A stretch of DNA of 64,000 bases from positions 62,001 to 126,000 of the forward strand of contig JAHDWJ010000016.1 in assembly GCA_023384415.1 (NCBI GenBank), read 5' to 3'. This document shows positions 43,144 to 52,269 of the stretch, piece by piece. The stretch comes from Anaerolineae bacterium. Lineage in GTDB: Bacteria; Chloroflexota; Anaerolineae; Promineifilales; Promineifilaceae. Each line of letters starts with the position of its first letter. Position 1 is the stretch's first letter. Below the pieces are notes generated by a model. That model did no database searches, had not been told where the DNA came from, and saw nothing but the letters and a program-made list of their open reading frames with translations. Position numbers and translations under genes: made by a program.

Positions 43144-44988
43144 ATGGGCGTTTTACTTGAGCCTGCACCTGCGGCCGCGCCTGCCGTTCACCCTAATCCC
43201 ATCGTCAACGATTTTTCCTTCGTCGTGGCGACAGAAAACGGTACCGGCAGCCAGACGGCCAATCTGACCATCTTACGGGCACTGTTCAAAATGGGCATTC
43301 CCGTCAATGGTAAAAATATCTTTCCCTCTAATATCCAGGGTTTACCCACCTGGTACCATATCCGCGTCAGCAAAGATGGGTATGTGGCCCGCCGCCACAC
43401 CTCAGAGCTGCTCATTGCCTTCAATGAAGCGACGGTAGCTGAAGACATCAAAAATGTGCCCGCTGGGGGTGTTTGCCTGTTCAATGCCGATTGGCGCAAT
43501 GTCCCCACCCGCGAAGACATCACCCTTTACTCGATACCTGTGAATATGTTTGTCCGAGAGACCGGGCTGAAAGGGAAGTTGGGCAATTACATCGCCAATA
43601 TGGTGTATGTAGGAGCGGTGGCCCATCTGTTTGGCATTCCTCTGGATTATATTGAAGATGCTCTACGCTTTAATTTCGGTGGCCGACAAAAATTAGTGGA
43701 TTCTAACATGGCCGTTGTTCGGGCGGCCTATGACTGGAGCGTAGCGAATATCGTCAAAGTAGACCCATACGCAGTTTCCCGCATGAATGAAACCAGTGGG
43801 ATGATTATGATGACGGGTAACGAAGCGGCCGCGTTGGGAGCCATCTTTGGTGGTGTCAACTTCGTCGCCTGGTACCCCATCACCCCCTCGACCAGTCTGG
43901 TAGATGCGATTAATGAATATCTACCCCGCTTCCGCACCGACAAAACAACCGGTGAAGTGACCTGCGCCGTCATTCAGGCTGAAGATGAGTTGGCGGCGAT
44001 GGGGATGATTCTGGGGGCTGGTTGGGCCGGCACACGGTCTATGACCGCTACTTCCGGCCCAGGTATCTCTCTCATGGCCGAATTTACCGGCATGGGTTAT
44101 TTCGCCGAGATTCCGGCAGTTGTCTGGAATATTCAGCGGGTTGGCCCCAGTACCGGCCTGCCCACGCGCACTGGTCAAGGGGATATTATCTTCACCTATT
44201 ATCTGGGGCATGGGGATTCTAAAAATGTTATTTTGTTCCCTTCGTCCATCAAAGAATGTTTTGAGTTTGGCACCACATCTTTCAACCTGGCGGAAATGTT
44301 GCAGACACCCGTTTTTGTCCTGAGTGATCTTGATCTGGGCATGAATAATTGGATGTCTGAGCCGTTTACCTTCCCAGATGAACCGCTTCAGCGCGGCAAG
44401 GTATTATCGGCTGAAGAGGTGAATAGCAAAGGGTTTGCCCGATACAAAGATGTTGATGGGGATGGCATTACCTACCGGACGCTTCCCGGCAATGAAAACC
44501 CCCGGTCGGCCTGGTTTGCCAGAGGGACGGGACACAATGAGAAGGCCGGGTACAGTGAACGGCCTGAAGATTGGTATAACAATATGGAACGGCTGGCGCG
44601 AAAGTTTGATACGGCGCGGAAGCTGGTTCCTGGTCCGGTTGTGCAGCGGATGGCTGGGGCTAAGGTAGGGATCATTGCTGTAGGGACAACGGAATATGCG
44701 ATTGAGGAAGCACGGGATCGGCTCGTGGCCGCAAACCTGCCTACCAATTTCATGCGCTTGCGTGCCCTACCCATCAATGATGAAGTCAGCCAATTTGTAG
44801 CCGAACATGAGTACGTTTATGTAGTAGAGCTGAACCGGGATGGTCAACTGCATAGCATTTTGATCACCGAGATGCCCCACCTGGCAACCAAATTACGCTC
44901 TATTGCTTATCTGGATGGGATGCCTCTGACGGCCCGTTGGCTGGTTGAGGCGGTAGAAGCGGCAGAAGCCCAACAAGAGGTGCTATGA
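43144..44988 (+). CDS. korA: 2-oxoacid:ferredoxin oxidoreductase, fused gamma-alpha subunit
   Basis: 614 residues. N-terminal gamma domain (about 20-200) has ENGTGSQTANLTILRAL and NIFPSNIQGLPTW. The alpha domain (about 220-610) has MTGNEAAALGAIFGGV, FVAWYPITPSTSL, IQAEDELAAMGMILGAGWAG and RSMTATSGPGISLM. The layout is that of two-subunit 2-oxoglutarate (KGOR/KorAB) enzymes, which interconvert 2-oxoglutarate and succinyl-CoA with ferredoxin. Exact oxoacid specificity is inferred. AAGGAG stands before the ATG. The stop overlaps the korB start by four bases (ATGA), so both are made together. Confidence 0.92.
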   Translation: MGVLLEPAPAAAPAVHPNPIVNDFSFVVATENGTGSQTANLTILRALFKMGIPVNGKNIFPSNIQGLPTWYHIRVSKDGYVARRHTSELLIAFNEATVAEDIKNVPAGGVCLFNADWRNVPTREDITLYSIPVNMFVRETGLKGKLGNYIANMVYVGAVAHLFGIPLDYIEDALRFNFGGRQKLVDSNMAVVRAAYDWSVANIVKVDPYAVSRMNETSGMIMMTGNEAAALGAIFGGVNFVAWYPITPSTSLVDAINEYLPRFRTDKTTGEVTCAVIQAEDELAAMGMILGAGWAGTRSMTATSGPGISLMAEFTGMGYFAEIPAVVWNIQRVGPSTGLPTRTGQGDIIFTYYLGHGDSKNVILFPSSIKECFEFGTTSFNLAEMLQTPVFVLSDLDLGMNNWMSEPFTFPDEPLQRGKVLSAEEVNSKGFARYKDVDGDGITYRTLPGNENPRSAWFARGTGHNEKAGYSERPEDWYNNMERLARKFDTARKLVPGPVVQRMAGAKVGIIAVGTTEYAIEEARDRLVAANLPTNFMRLRALPINDEVSQFVAEHEYVYVVELNRDGQLHSILITEMPHLATKLRSIAYLDGMPLTARWLVEAVEAAEAQQEVL

Positions 44989-46031
44989 TGGGTCAAACAA
45001 GAACACGATCCAATGTTAATTTAGTCGGTCTGACCAAAGCGGATTACAACGGCAATCCCACCACTTTGTGCCAGGGCTGCGGCCATAACTCCATTGCCAG
45101 CCAGCTTATTCAAGTGGGATTTGAGTTGAGTTTGCGGCCGCATGAAATCATCAAAATGAGCGGTATTGGCTGTTCCAGCAAATCCCCCGCCTACTTCCTG
45201 GGCCAATCTCACGGTTTCAACTCCCTACATGGTCGTATGCCCTCCATCAGCACCGGGGCACTCATCGCCAACCACCATCTGCGTGGCATAGGTGTTAGCG
45301 GGGATGGGGATACCGCCAGCATCGGCATGGGGCAGTTCAAACACCTGGTGCGGCGCAATGTTCGCATGGTATACATCGTCGAAAACAACGGCGTCTATGG
45401 TCTTACCAAAGGGCAGTTCTCGGCCACGGCTGAGGAAGGTCTCAAGCTCAAATATGCCGGAAAAAATGATTTGCCCCCCATTGACATCTGCATGGAAGCG
45501 ATCCTGGCCGGGTGTGGCTTTGTGGCTCGCTCCTTCTCTGGGGATGCCAAACAGGTGCGAGAACTGCTCAAAGCAGCTTTAAGCCATCGGGGCACCGCCG
45601 TCTTAGACATCATCAGCCCCTGTGTAGCCTTCAACAATGAAGATTGGTCGCCTAAGAGTTATGCTTACGGCAAACAAAATGAGCTGCCCCTGCATGAGAT
45701 CGGTTTTGTGCCTAAACGAGATGAAATTGAAATTGAGGAGTATGCGCCGGGTGAGATGCGTCAGGTAGAGCTGCACGATGGCTCGCTGATTCAACTGCGT
45801 AAATTGGAATCGGATTATGATCCCACCGATCAGATGGGAGCGCTGCACCGGTTACAGTGGGCCGAGCAGAAACAAGAGTTCATCACCGGACTAATTTATT
45901 ACAACCCAGACCGCCCCTCATTGGCCGAAGTGTGTAACCTGGGTGAAACGCCATTGGCGCAAATGCAGGAAGATAAGCTGCGGCCGCGCCCCGAAGCATT
46001 AGCCCAATACATGCAAGAGTTAAGCGGCTAA
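44985..46031 (+). CDS. korB: 2-oxoacid:ferredoxin oxidoreductase, beta subunit
   Basis: 348 residues. LCQGCGHNSIASQLIQ, IGCSSKSPAYFLGQSHG, the ThDP/Mg motif GDGDTASIGMGQFKHL through VENNGVYGLTKGQFS, and CVAFNNEDWSPK identify the ThDP-binding beta chain. Three Cys in the N-terminal CxxC/GC motifs would hold a 4Fe-4S cluster. It partners with KorA, whose reading frame it overlaps by four bases. Two start codons lie in tandem (ATGATG). Used either in an oxidative TCA cycle or reductive carboxylation; the window does not decide. Confidence 0.93.
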   Translation: MMGQTRTRSNVNLVGLTKADYNGNPTTLCQGCGHNSIASQLIQVGFELSLRPHEIIKMSGIGCSSKSPAYFLGQSHGFNSLHGRMPSISTGALIANHHLRGIGVSGDGDTASIGMGQFKHLVRRNVRMVYIVENNGVYGLTKGQFSATAEEGLKLKYAGKNDLPPIDICMEAILAGCGFVARSFSGDAKQVRELLKAALSHRGTAVLDIISPCVAFNNEDWSPKSYAYGKQNELPLHEIGFVPKRDEIEIEEYAPGEMRQVELHDGSLIQLRKLESDYDPTDQMGALHRLQWAEQKQEFITGLIYYNPDRPSLAEVCNLGETPLAQMQEDKLRPRPEALAQYMQELSG

Positions 46032-46059
46032 ATTGCAAAAAACGAGTTTTTACTCTTCT

Positions 46060-46099
46060 CCCTTATGACCAGGCCAAAGTGTCAGCCTGGTCATAAGGG
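46060..46099. terminator. Perfect 15-bp stem between convergent korB and tricorn-like gene
   Basis: CCCTTATGACCAGGC (46060-46074) and its exact complement (46085-46099) around a ten-base loop, 28 bp after korB and 12 bp from the end of the opposing gene. No T-run, so termination strength is uncertain. Confidence 0.6.
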
Positions 46100-46111
46100 G
46101 CCCAGGTTGGC

Positions 46112-49100
46112 TCAGGAGCGAGGGGAGAGTTGAGGCAGAGGCAAGGCTGGACGGTTGTCTAACTGCGGCCGCGCTACCGGATTCCGCTCTAAGGAATCTA
46201 ACGCTTCCTGGATGGCCCGGTTCAGTTGAGCATCTACCCCCTGGGCAAAATCCTGCGGTGTATTCTCCACCTCAATATCCGGGTCCGTACCGTAATTTTC
46301 CACGCCCCAGGCCACATCGGTAAACCAGAAAGAAAATTCTGGCTGGGTAGTTAGCGTCCCGTCGGCCAGAGGGTGGCTAGGGTTAATCCCCACGACCCCA
46401 CCCCAGGTACGTTTGCCCACTAGAGGGCCTAGCTTCATCAGCTTAAAGCAGTGGGAGAAAATATCACCATCGGAGCCAGCATGTTCGTTGGTCAGAGCGA
46501 TGATGGGGCCGAGGACAGATTCATACGGATAAGGCACCGGCTCCTGGCTCCAGCGGGGCAAATCATATCCCACCCGTTTGCGGGCTAATTTTTCCAGAAT
46601 GAGGGGGGAAACATGGCCGCCACCGTTGTAACGCACATCTACGATCAGCCCATCCCGCACGACTTCGGACAGATACCCCCGGTGAAATTCGGCATACCCC
46701 CAGGGTCCCATGTTGGGGATGTGCAGATAACCGATGCGGCCGCCACTCTTTTCATGGACATAAGCCCGGTTACGCTCTACCCATTCCCGATAACGGGCAA
46801 ACTGCTCACTGCGTAACGTCTTTGTGGTCACCTGGCGGGGCGTCTCTTCCCCGTCACGGGCCACCGTCAGCAGCACCTCTTGCCCGGCCAGATTCACCAA
46901 CGCGGCCGCGACCGAAACTGTTCGGCTCAACGGGCGGCCATTCACGGCTACAATCCGATCCCCTGGCTGCACATTCACCCCTGCCCGCTGCAGCGGCGAT
47001 GAGCCGTTTTCATCCCAGCCATCCCCGGTCACAATATGGGTAATGCGCCAGCTATCCGTCCCTTCATCATAAGCAAAATCGGCCCCCAGGTACCCTTGAG
47101 CATATTGGGGTGGGGTACGGTGGTCGCCGCCAATTTCATAAGCGTGTGATGTGCCCAACTCCCCCTGCATCTCCCACACCAGGTCGGAAAATTCCGAGCG
47201 GCTGGCTACCCGGTCTACTAGCGGCAAATACCGCTCTAATACCCGCACCCAATCCACTTGGGACATATCCGCTGTCCAGAATTGATCCCGCTGCAACCGC
47301 CACGCCTCCCGTAGCATCTGCCGCCACTCATTGACCGGGTGGAGCGAAACCTTGATCCGCCCCAAATCAATCCAGCCGCTCTTACGGTTTGGGGCATCCC
47401 CCCCATTCTCCGGCTTGGCCCCGGCCTTCAACACCCGCAGGCGACGATTAGCCCGTATCAAAACGGTTGCGCTGTCCCCAGAAAGGCTAAACCCGGTAAT
47501 GCCGCTAACCAGACTTTCTTCTTTTTGCTCTTCTAAGTTGTAAACCACAAGCGTCCCTTTGCCCGGCGTATCGGCATCAAACGGGTTTTGCGACAAGGCC
47601 CCTTCAACCGGATAAACGGAGTAAAGCACTTTGTTATCTTTCAGCCCGGCAATATGCCCATATCGCCCCTCGTCAATGGGGAAGGCGATGATCCGCTGCT
47701 GAATGCCGTCGAGATCAATCTGGATTTTCTTGACCTCATTTTTGGCCTCTTTTTCCTTATCCGGTTGATCTGGTTGCCCTTCCTCTTTGGCTGGTGCATC
47801 GGCCCCATTTTTGGCAGGGGTCTCTTTTTTAGCGTTGTTGTTGCCAGTTAATGGTTTTGGCTCTGGCAAGAAGGGGGAAGTCGTCTCTTTTTGCAGGGTG
47901 ATAAGGTGGGGTTTGGCGGCCCGAGGGAAGTTGAGATCAAAATGGAGATGGTCGTATACCGGGTTGAAGGTGCGGTAGGAAAGGAAATAAATATATTTTC
48001 CCTGGGGATCAAAGGTGGGATAAAGATCATGTAGGATAGGCTGGGTTAGCTGATAGGTTTCCCCGGTGCTAGCTTGCCACAGTTTAAGGATGGTTTGCTG
48101 CAAATTAATGTTGACGCTGTACACCACCCATTCCCCATCCGGCGACCAATCGAACCCTTCGATATGGCCGGTGTGCCCTTGATCTATCTGTTTGAGTTCC
48201 TGACTTTCCAGGTCAAGCCAGCATAATTGATAGCGATGGTTGCTGAAAACAATTTGATCTTTTTGAGGGTTGACAGCCAGGGCACGGGGGCGACCTATAT
48301 CTGGTGTGGCTAAAAATTGGGGTGCGGCCGCGCCATCGGTCCGCAAAATGACAAATGTTTCTTCCCCCTGGGCGTCAGTAACGGCCAGGAGCCGCTCCCC
48401 GTCGTTGAGCCAGGTGAGCATCCGGTAGCGAGCTTCCCCTTGTTCATTGTGCTGCCGGACGGCCCCTTCCCAGTTGCCCAGGGTGAACGCCTGCCCCCGG
48501 GCCGTGATGGCCAGGGAATGCCCCTGGGGATGGAGGGCGGCACTGTGGAGATATTTTGCGGCCGCGACAAATTTCCGGTTGCGCTGCGTTTGCGGCGAAT
48601 AAAATTGCACCGCTATCTGGTTGTAACTATCACGGGCCGGGTCAAACAGATACAGATCGCTGCCGGCGTGGTACACAATCCGCTGGCCGTCACTGCTGGC
48701 GTTGCGGGCATAAAAATCAGCGTGGTCCGTGTGCCGCCGGATATCCCCCCCGGTGATGGTTGAGGAGTACAGGTTGCCCACCCCTTCATGGTCAGAGATG
48801 AAATAGATGCGGCCGCCAATCCAGTTAGGTGATTCCAGGTTACCCCGCACATCTACCAGGGGGCGGAACTGCCCATCCCCTTCCGCGTCTACCCAAAGCT
48901 GCCCTGCTGTTCCCCCACGATACCGTTTCCAATAAGCCGGATTGGCTGTATTGCGCCCAATCACCAACGCTCCCTCTGGCCCGTGGCTGATAGCGCGGGC
49001 TGGGCCGATGTTGAGCCGCTGCGGGCCGCTCCCATCCAGGTCAACGGTGTACAGGTAAACCAGGGCATTGTGGGGCTGCTGCCCATTGCTGCCAAAGATG

Positions 49101-49399
49101 ATCTGCCCATCAGCACGCCAACCAACCACCCGAAACCACAAACCACCCATAAACGTCAGGCGGCGGGTTGGCCCCCCTTCGGCGGCCATGACATACACAT
49201 CCGGCTGTCCCTCATCCCGCCCAACAAAGGCGATATGGCGGCCATCTGGGGAAAAGGATGGGTAACTTACTTCACCCAGGCCCGAAGTGAGACGACGGGC
49301 AATTCCCCCAGTGGCGGGGACCGTCCATAAGTCATCCTCAGCGACAAAAACAACAGTGTCCCGGTACAGCGTGGGGTAGCGATAATATCCAGAGGTCAT
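46112..49399 (-). CDS. Tricorn-type S41 protease
   Basis: 1095 residues, the size of archaeal tricorn. The N-terminal part has beta-propeller blades (FSPDGRHIAFVG, WSPDGEWVVYS), a Pro/Lys/Glu-rich insertion (about 505-560), and a tricorn core. GTSHAYEIGGDHR carries the catalytic His region; a PDZ domain follows (about 770-860, NVQPGDRIVAVNGRP). The S41 core IGYLHIPNMG, VRYNGGGHVSPL and NEHAGSDGDIFSH bears the catalytic Ser near residue 970. It trims peptides produced by proteasome-like proteases. No signal peptide, so cytoplasmic. AAAGGAC lies before the start. Convergent with korB. Confidence 0.9.
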   Translation of the reverse strand: MTSGYYRYPTLYRDTVVFVAEDDLWTVPATGGIARRLTSGLGEVSYPSFSPDGRHIAFVGRDEGQPDVYVMAAEGGPTRRLTFMGGLWFRVVGWRADGQIIFGSNGQQPHNALVYLYTVDLDGSGPQRLNIGPARAISHGPEGALVIGRNTANPAYWKRYRGGTAGQLWVDAEGDGQFRPLVDVRGNLESPNWIGGRIYFISDHEGVGNLYSSTITGGDIRRHTDHADFYARNASSDGQRIVYHAGSDLYLFDPARDSYNQIAVQFYSPQTQRNRKFVAAAKYLHSAALHPQGHSLAITARGQAFTLGNWEGAVRQHNEQGEARYRMLTWLNDGERLLAVTDAQGEETFVILRTDGAAAPQFLATPDIGRPRALAVNPQKDQIVFSNHRYQLCWLDLESQELKQIDQGHTGHIEGFDWSPDGEWVVYSVNINLQQTILKLWQASTGETYQLTQPILHDLYPTFDPQGKYIYFLSYRTFNPVYDHLHFDLNFPRAAKPHLITLQKETTSPFLPEPKPLTGNNNAKKETPAKNGADAPAKEEGQPDQPDKEKEAKNEVKKIQIDLDGIQQRIIAFPIDEGRYGHIAGLKDNKVLYSVYPVEGALSQNPFDADTPGKGTLVVYNLEEQKEESLVSGITGFSLSGDSATVLIRANRRLRVLKAGAKPENGGDAPNRKSGWIDLGRIKVSLHPVNEWRQMLREAWRLQRDQFWTADMSQVDWVRVLERYLPLVDRVASRSEFSDLVWEMQGELGTSHAYEIGGDHRTPPQYAQGYLGADFAYDEGTDSWRITHIVTGDGWDENGSSPLQRAGVNVQPGDRIVAVNGRPLSRTVSVAAALVNLAGQEVLLTVARDGEETPRQVTTKTLRSEQFARYREWVERNRAYVHEKSGGRIGYLHIPNMGPWGYAEFHRGYLSEVVRDGLIVDVRYNGGGHVSPLILEKLARKRVGYDLPRWSQEPVPYPYESVLGPIIALTNEHAGSDGDIFSHCFKLMKLGPLVGKRTWGGVVGINPSHPLADGTLTTQPEFSFWFTDVAWGVENYGTDPDIEVENTPQDFAQGVDAQLNRAIQEALDSLERNPVARPQLDNRPALPLPQLSPRS

Positions 49400-49818
49400 T
49401 TCAAGTCCTTTATTTGCGATTTTAGATTTACGATTGATGATTGGGCGACTGGCAGCCCCATTTTTAATTTTTGCCCAACCAGATTAGGTGATTATCTAAT
49501 GGCAGCCAGGATTGTAACACAAGGTGATCGGGAAAGCGTAGTCTATTTTACACGGCTCAAGCAGCGGAGCTATTTTCTCAGCGACGGAGACGTGTAACCT
49601 TCGGAAGGTTTGAGCCAAGAACTTGCCCATTACAGAAACCTTCTGAAGGTTCGTCCCAACTTATTGAGAAGATGGGTGAACCGTGTCTAAAAGTGGAACA
49701 AACGAATAATACACAATACAATTAACATGAGTTCCCCTTATCGTGCAGCTGGCTCGCGGCCGCGTTCCCTTTAATCTTGGGCTGTTGGCTAAGCAATACC
49801 TGTTTATGCAAAACAAAT
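49400..49818. other. Spacer with palindrome pair, upstream of ABC transporter genes
   Basis: 419 bp. Contains degenerate CGATTTTAGATTTACGATTG words (about 49418-49442), the paired palindrome (49596-49651), an inverted fragment of the copy-A repeat (about 49656-49673) and one GCGGCCGC (49756). No gene seen. Confidence 0.5.
49596..49651. repeat. Paired 15-bp palindrome element, copy 3
   Basis: AACCTTCGGAAGGTT (49596-49610) and AACCTTCTGAAGGTT (49637-49651), 41 bp start to start. Same layout as 322-378 and 28752-28808. Confidence 0.8.
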
Positions 49819-50928
49819 ATGGCTAACGAACCTGCTTCCTCCGCCCCAACAAACCCCCTGCTGGTTTTCCTGAGCCGGTTGTGGCGTTCAATCAATGTTC
49901 CCCTCATCGCCATCCTATTGGCTCTTACCATCGGTGGCCTCATCCTCATCCTTTCCTCGGCCAATCCATTTGCCGCTTACTTTGCCCTGTTCAAAGGGGC
50001 CTTTGGCAGCCTGACCAGCTTTGGGCGTACTTTAGAAAAAGCCACCCCCCTGATTCTAGGCGGATTGGCCGTTGCTTTCGCCTTCAAAGCTGGATTATTT
50101 AATATTGGTGGGCAAGGACAATTGGTTTTTGGGGCCATTGTGTCCGCCTACCTGGGATACAGTCTTACGGGGTTGCCCTTTCCCTTGCACATGCTCATTG
50201 CCCTCCTGGGTGGAGCCTTGGTTGGTGGTTTGTATGGGGCTATACCAGGGGCCTTAAAAACATATACCGGGGCACATGAAGTCATCACCACCATTATGCT
50301 CAACTTCATCGCCCTCAACATTACCGACTATTTATCCAATGGGCCGTGGAAAGATACCGGCATTGTTGCCCGTACCCCGGCTGTTTTAAGTTCAGCGGCG
50401 ATTCCGCGCATTGGCCAAATACCATTTGGCTTTTTTGTAGCTGTTTTAATAGCTGTTCTGACCTGGTATTTATTATACCGTACCACCATCGGCTTTGAGA
50501 TTCGGACCGTTGGCTTCAATCCCCATGCCGCCAAATATGCCGGGATCAAGGTAAGCCGTACCGTTATCTTAACTATGATCATCAGTGGTTTCATGGCCGG
50601 GATGGGGGGGGCCATTGAGACATTAGGGGTTGTAGGGCGTTATCAGCCAGGGTTCAATGCTGGCTTGGGGTTTGATGGCATCACCATCGCCTTGTTAGCC
50701 CAAACCAATCCCCTGGGGGTCATCCCCGCGGCGATTTTGGTAGGCGCAATGCAAGCTGGTTCCAGCCAGATGCAATTTGATGCCAGAGTGCCGTCACAAA
50801 TTATTGATGTTATTCAAGCGCTCATCCTCTTCTTCGTCTCCGCGGATGCTATTGTGCGCTGGATATTACGCAGCCGCAAAACGGATGAGGATAAAGTGAC
50901 ATTGAGTACCGGTTGGGGAAAAAGTTAG
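49819..50928 (+). CDS. ABC transporter permease, nucleoside/simple-sugar type (YufP-like)
   Basis: 369 residues, about nine membrane helices. LEKATPLILGGLAVAFAFKAGLFNIGGQGQL and TGAHEVITTIMLNFIALNI are conserved in BPD_transp_2 permeases of the BMP-type nucleoside importers (YufP/NupP). GGVxxLG-like helix near FMAGMGGAIETLGVVG also fits. It forms a heterodimeric channel with the next permease and is driven by the ATPase at 52270. ATG 49819 (MANEPASS) is chosen; a start 14 codons earlier lacks protein-like residues. No clear ribosome site. No GCGGCCGC inside. Confidence 0.9.
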   Translation: MANEPASSAPTNPLLVFLSRLWRSINVPLIAILLALTIGGLILILSSANPFAAYFALFKGAFGSLTSFGRTLEKATPLILGGLAVAFAFKAGLFNIGGQGQLVFGAIVSAYLGYSLTGLPFPLHMLIALLGGALVGGLYGAIPGALKTYTGAHEVITTIMLNFIALNITDYLSNGPWKDTGIVARTPAVLSSAAIPRIGQIPFGFFVAVLIAVLTWYLLYRTTIGFEIRTVGFNPHAAKYAGIKVSRTVILTMIISGFMAGMGGAIETLGVVGRYQPGFNAGLGFDGITIALLAQTNPLGVIPAAILVGAMQAGSSQMQFDARVPSQIIDVIQALILFFVSADAIVRWILRSRKTDEDKVTLSTGWGKS

Positions 50929-50981
50929 TTTCTCGTTTCAAGTTATGTGTAGACGAATGTAAGAGTAACAAAATGGCATAG

Positions 50982-51084
50982 GGTGTGTTTCAAATTAGTT
51001 AGAGGAGTAAGGCATCCCCAGAGGCCGCCCCGTTCGCATCTGGGGATGCTCACTCCTTTTGTTTCAACCGAAATGAAACACACC
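50982..51084. repeat. Foldback element with inner terminator-like hairpin
   Basis: Outer inverted repeat GGTGTGTTTCA (50982-50992) and TGAAACACACC (51074-51084). Inside, GGAGT..GGCATCCCCAGA (51004-51022) pairs with TCTGGGGATG..CACTCC (51039-51056), followed by TTTTG. It lies between the two permease genes and could be a small mobile element that acts as an attenuator. Confidence 0.65.
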
Positions 51085-51178
51085 TGATGGTATGTCACTT
51101 TGTCGCTTTGCAACTCTATAATTTTGTTCCTTTTCCTAATTCATCCTTCCCAATTCATCCTTTTCTACGGGAGTTATT

Positions 51179-52198
51179 ATGCAGGCAGCAGGGGGTTTGG
51201 ATAAACAGTTCAACAAGGCCATGCTTTGGTATTGGGGGCGACGAGGGGTGGCGTTAGCTCTGGTTTTGCTCATTTTTTATAGCTATTGGCAAAATCCGCA
51301 GCTTACAACCGGCATGTTGAATGCCATGCTGCGCCAATCTACACCGCTTGTTTTAGGAGCTTTGTGTGGCATGTTAGGTGAACGCTCCGGGATTATCAAC
51401 ATCGGTATTGAAGGGCAGATGCTGCTGGCCGCTTTTGTTGGCTTTATGGTGGCAGCGACAACCCGTAGTTTGATCGCCGGGGTAGTCGCCGGGGTATTAA
51501 TGGGGGCTATCTTGGGGCTGTTTCTGGCTTTTATGGCCGTCAGCCTGAAAATGGACCAGATTATTGGTGGCACGGTTATCAATATTTTGGCCCTGGGGTT
51601 GACTAGCTTTTTCTATCAGGCGAACCAGACGATTCCTGGTAAGCTGCCCATTATTTCTCTAGGCCCTTTAGCTGACATTCCCTTAATTGGGTCGGTGTTG
51701 TTTCGTAACCCCCCTATCACCTATCTGGCTCTCATTTTGGTTTTTGTGGTGCATTATGCTTTGTTTTATACTCGTTGGGGGCTTCGTACCCGGGCGGTGG
51801 GGGAGCATCCCCGCGCCGCTGATACGGTGGGGATCAATGTATACCGGCTGCGTTATATGAATGTGATCATTGGGGGGGCGATGGCCGGAGTGGCAGGGGT
51901 GTTTCTCTCTCTGGAGTCGGTAGGGTCGTTTGAGCGGGCCATGACCAATGGGCGTGGCTTTGTGGCCCTGGCCGTGATGATTTTTGGCCGTTGGACACCC
52001 CTGGGGGCCTGGGGGGCAGCTTTGCTATTTGGCTTTGCCAATGCTCTGCAAACCCAATTGCAGTTTGGCGGATCGCTGCAAATTCCCTACCAATTTATTG
52101 GGATGCTGCCGTATGTCTTAACGATTGTGGTGCTGGCCGGGTTTGTGGGTCGGTCGCGGCCGCCGGCGGCTGTTGGTCAACCGTATGAAACAGAGTGA
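51179..52198 (+). CDS. ABC transporter permease, second subunit (YufQ-like)
   Basis: 339 residues, about nine helices. LRQSTPLVLGALCGMLGERSG followed by IINIGIEGQMLLAAFVGFMV, and GGTVINILALGLTSFFYQANQT are conserved in the second permease of nucleoside importers. RAVGEHPRAADTVGINVYRLRY is the cytoplasmic coupling loop facing the ATPase. GGGAG stands upstream of the ATG. Same direction as, and presumably cotranscribed with, the neighbouring permease and ATPase genes, though a foldback element separates it from the first permease. Confidence 0.9.
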   Translation: MQAAGGLDKQFNKAMLWYWGRRGVALALVLLIFYSYWQNPQLTTGMLNAMLRQSTPLVLGALCGMLGERSGIINIGIEGQMLLAAFVGFMVAATTRSLIAGVVAGVLMGAILGLFLAFMAVSLKMDQIIGGTVINILALGLTSFFYQANQTIPGKLPIISLGPLADIPLIGSVLFRNPPITYLALILVFVVHYALFYTRWGLRTRAVGEHPRAADTVGINVYRLRYMNVIIGGAMAGVAGVFLSLESVGSFERAMTNGRGFVALAVMIFGRWTPLGAWGAALLFGFANALQTQLQFGGSLQIPYQFIGMLPYVLTIVVLAGFVGRSRPPAAVGQPYETE

Positions 52199-52208
52199 TA
52201 CGTGAAAC

Positions 52209-52248
52209 GTGCTGCCTGAAAAGCTTTTGATTACGCTTCAGGCGGCAC
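52209..52248 (+). terminator. Hairpin between permease and ATPase genes
   Basis: GTGCTGCCTGAA (52209-52220) pairs with TTCAGGCGGCAC (52237-52248), with one G-T-type mismatch, and GTGAAA/TTTCAC extend the ends. No T-run. May set lower ATPase expression or be a repeat remnant. Confidence 0.45.
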
Positions 52249-52269
52249 CTTTCACGCCAGGATAAGTAC

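Noticed and set aside
50982..51084. Purine riboswitch for the nucleoside transporter
   Set aside because: The structure is a simple nested foldback without the three-way junction or conserved purine-aptamer core.
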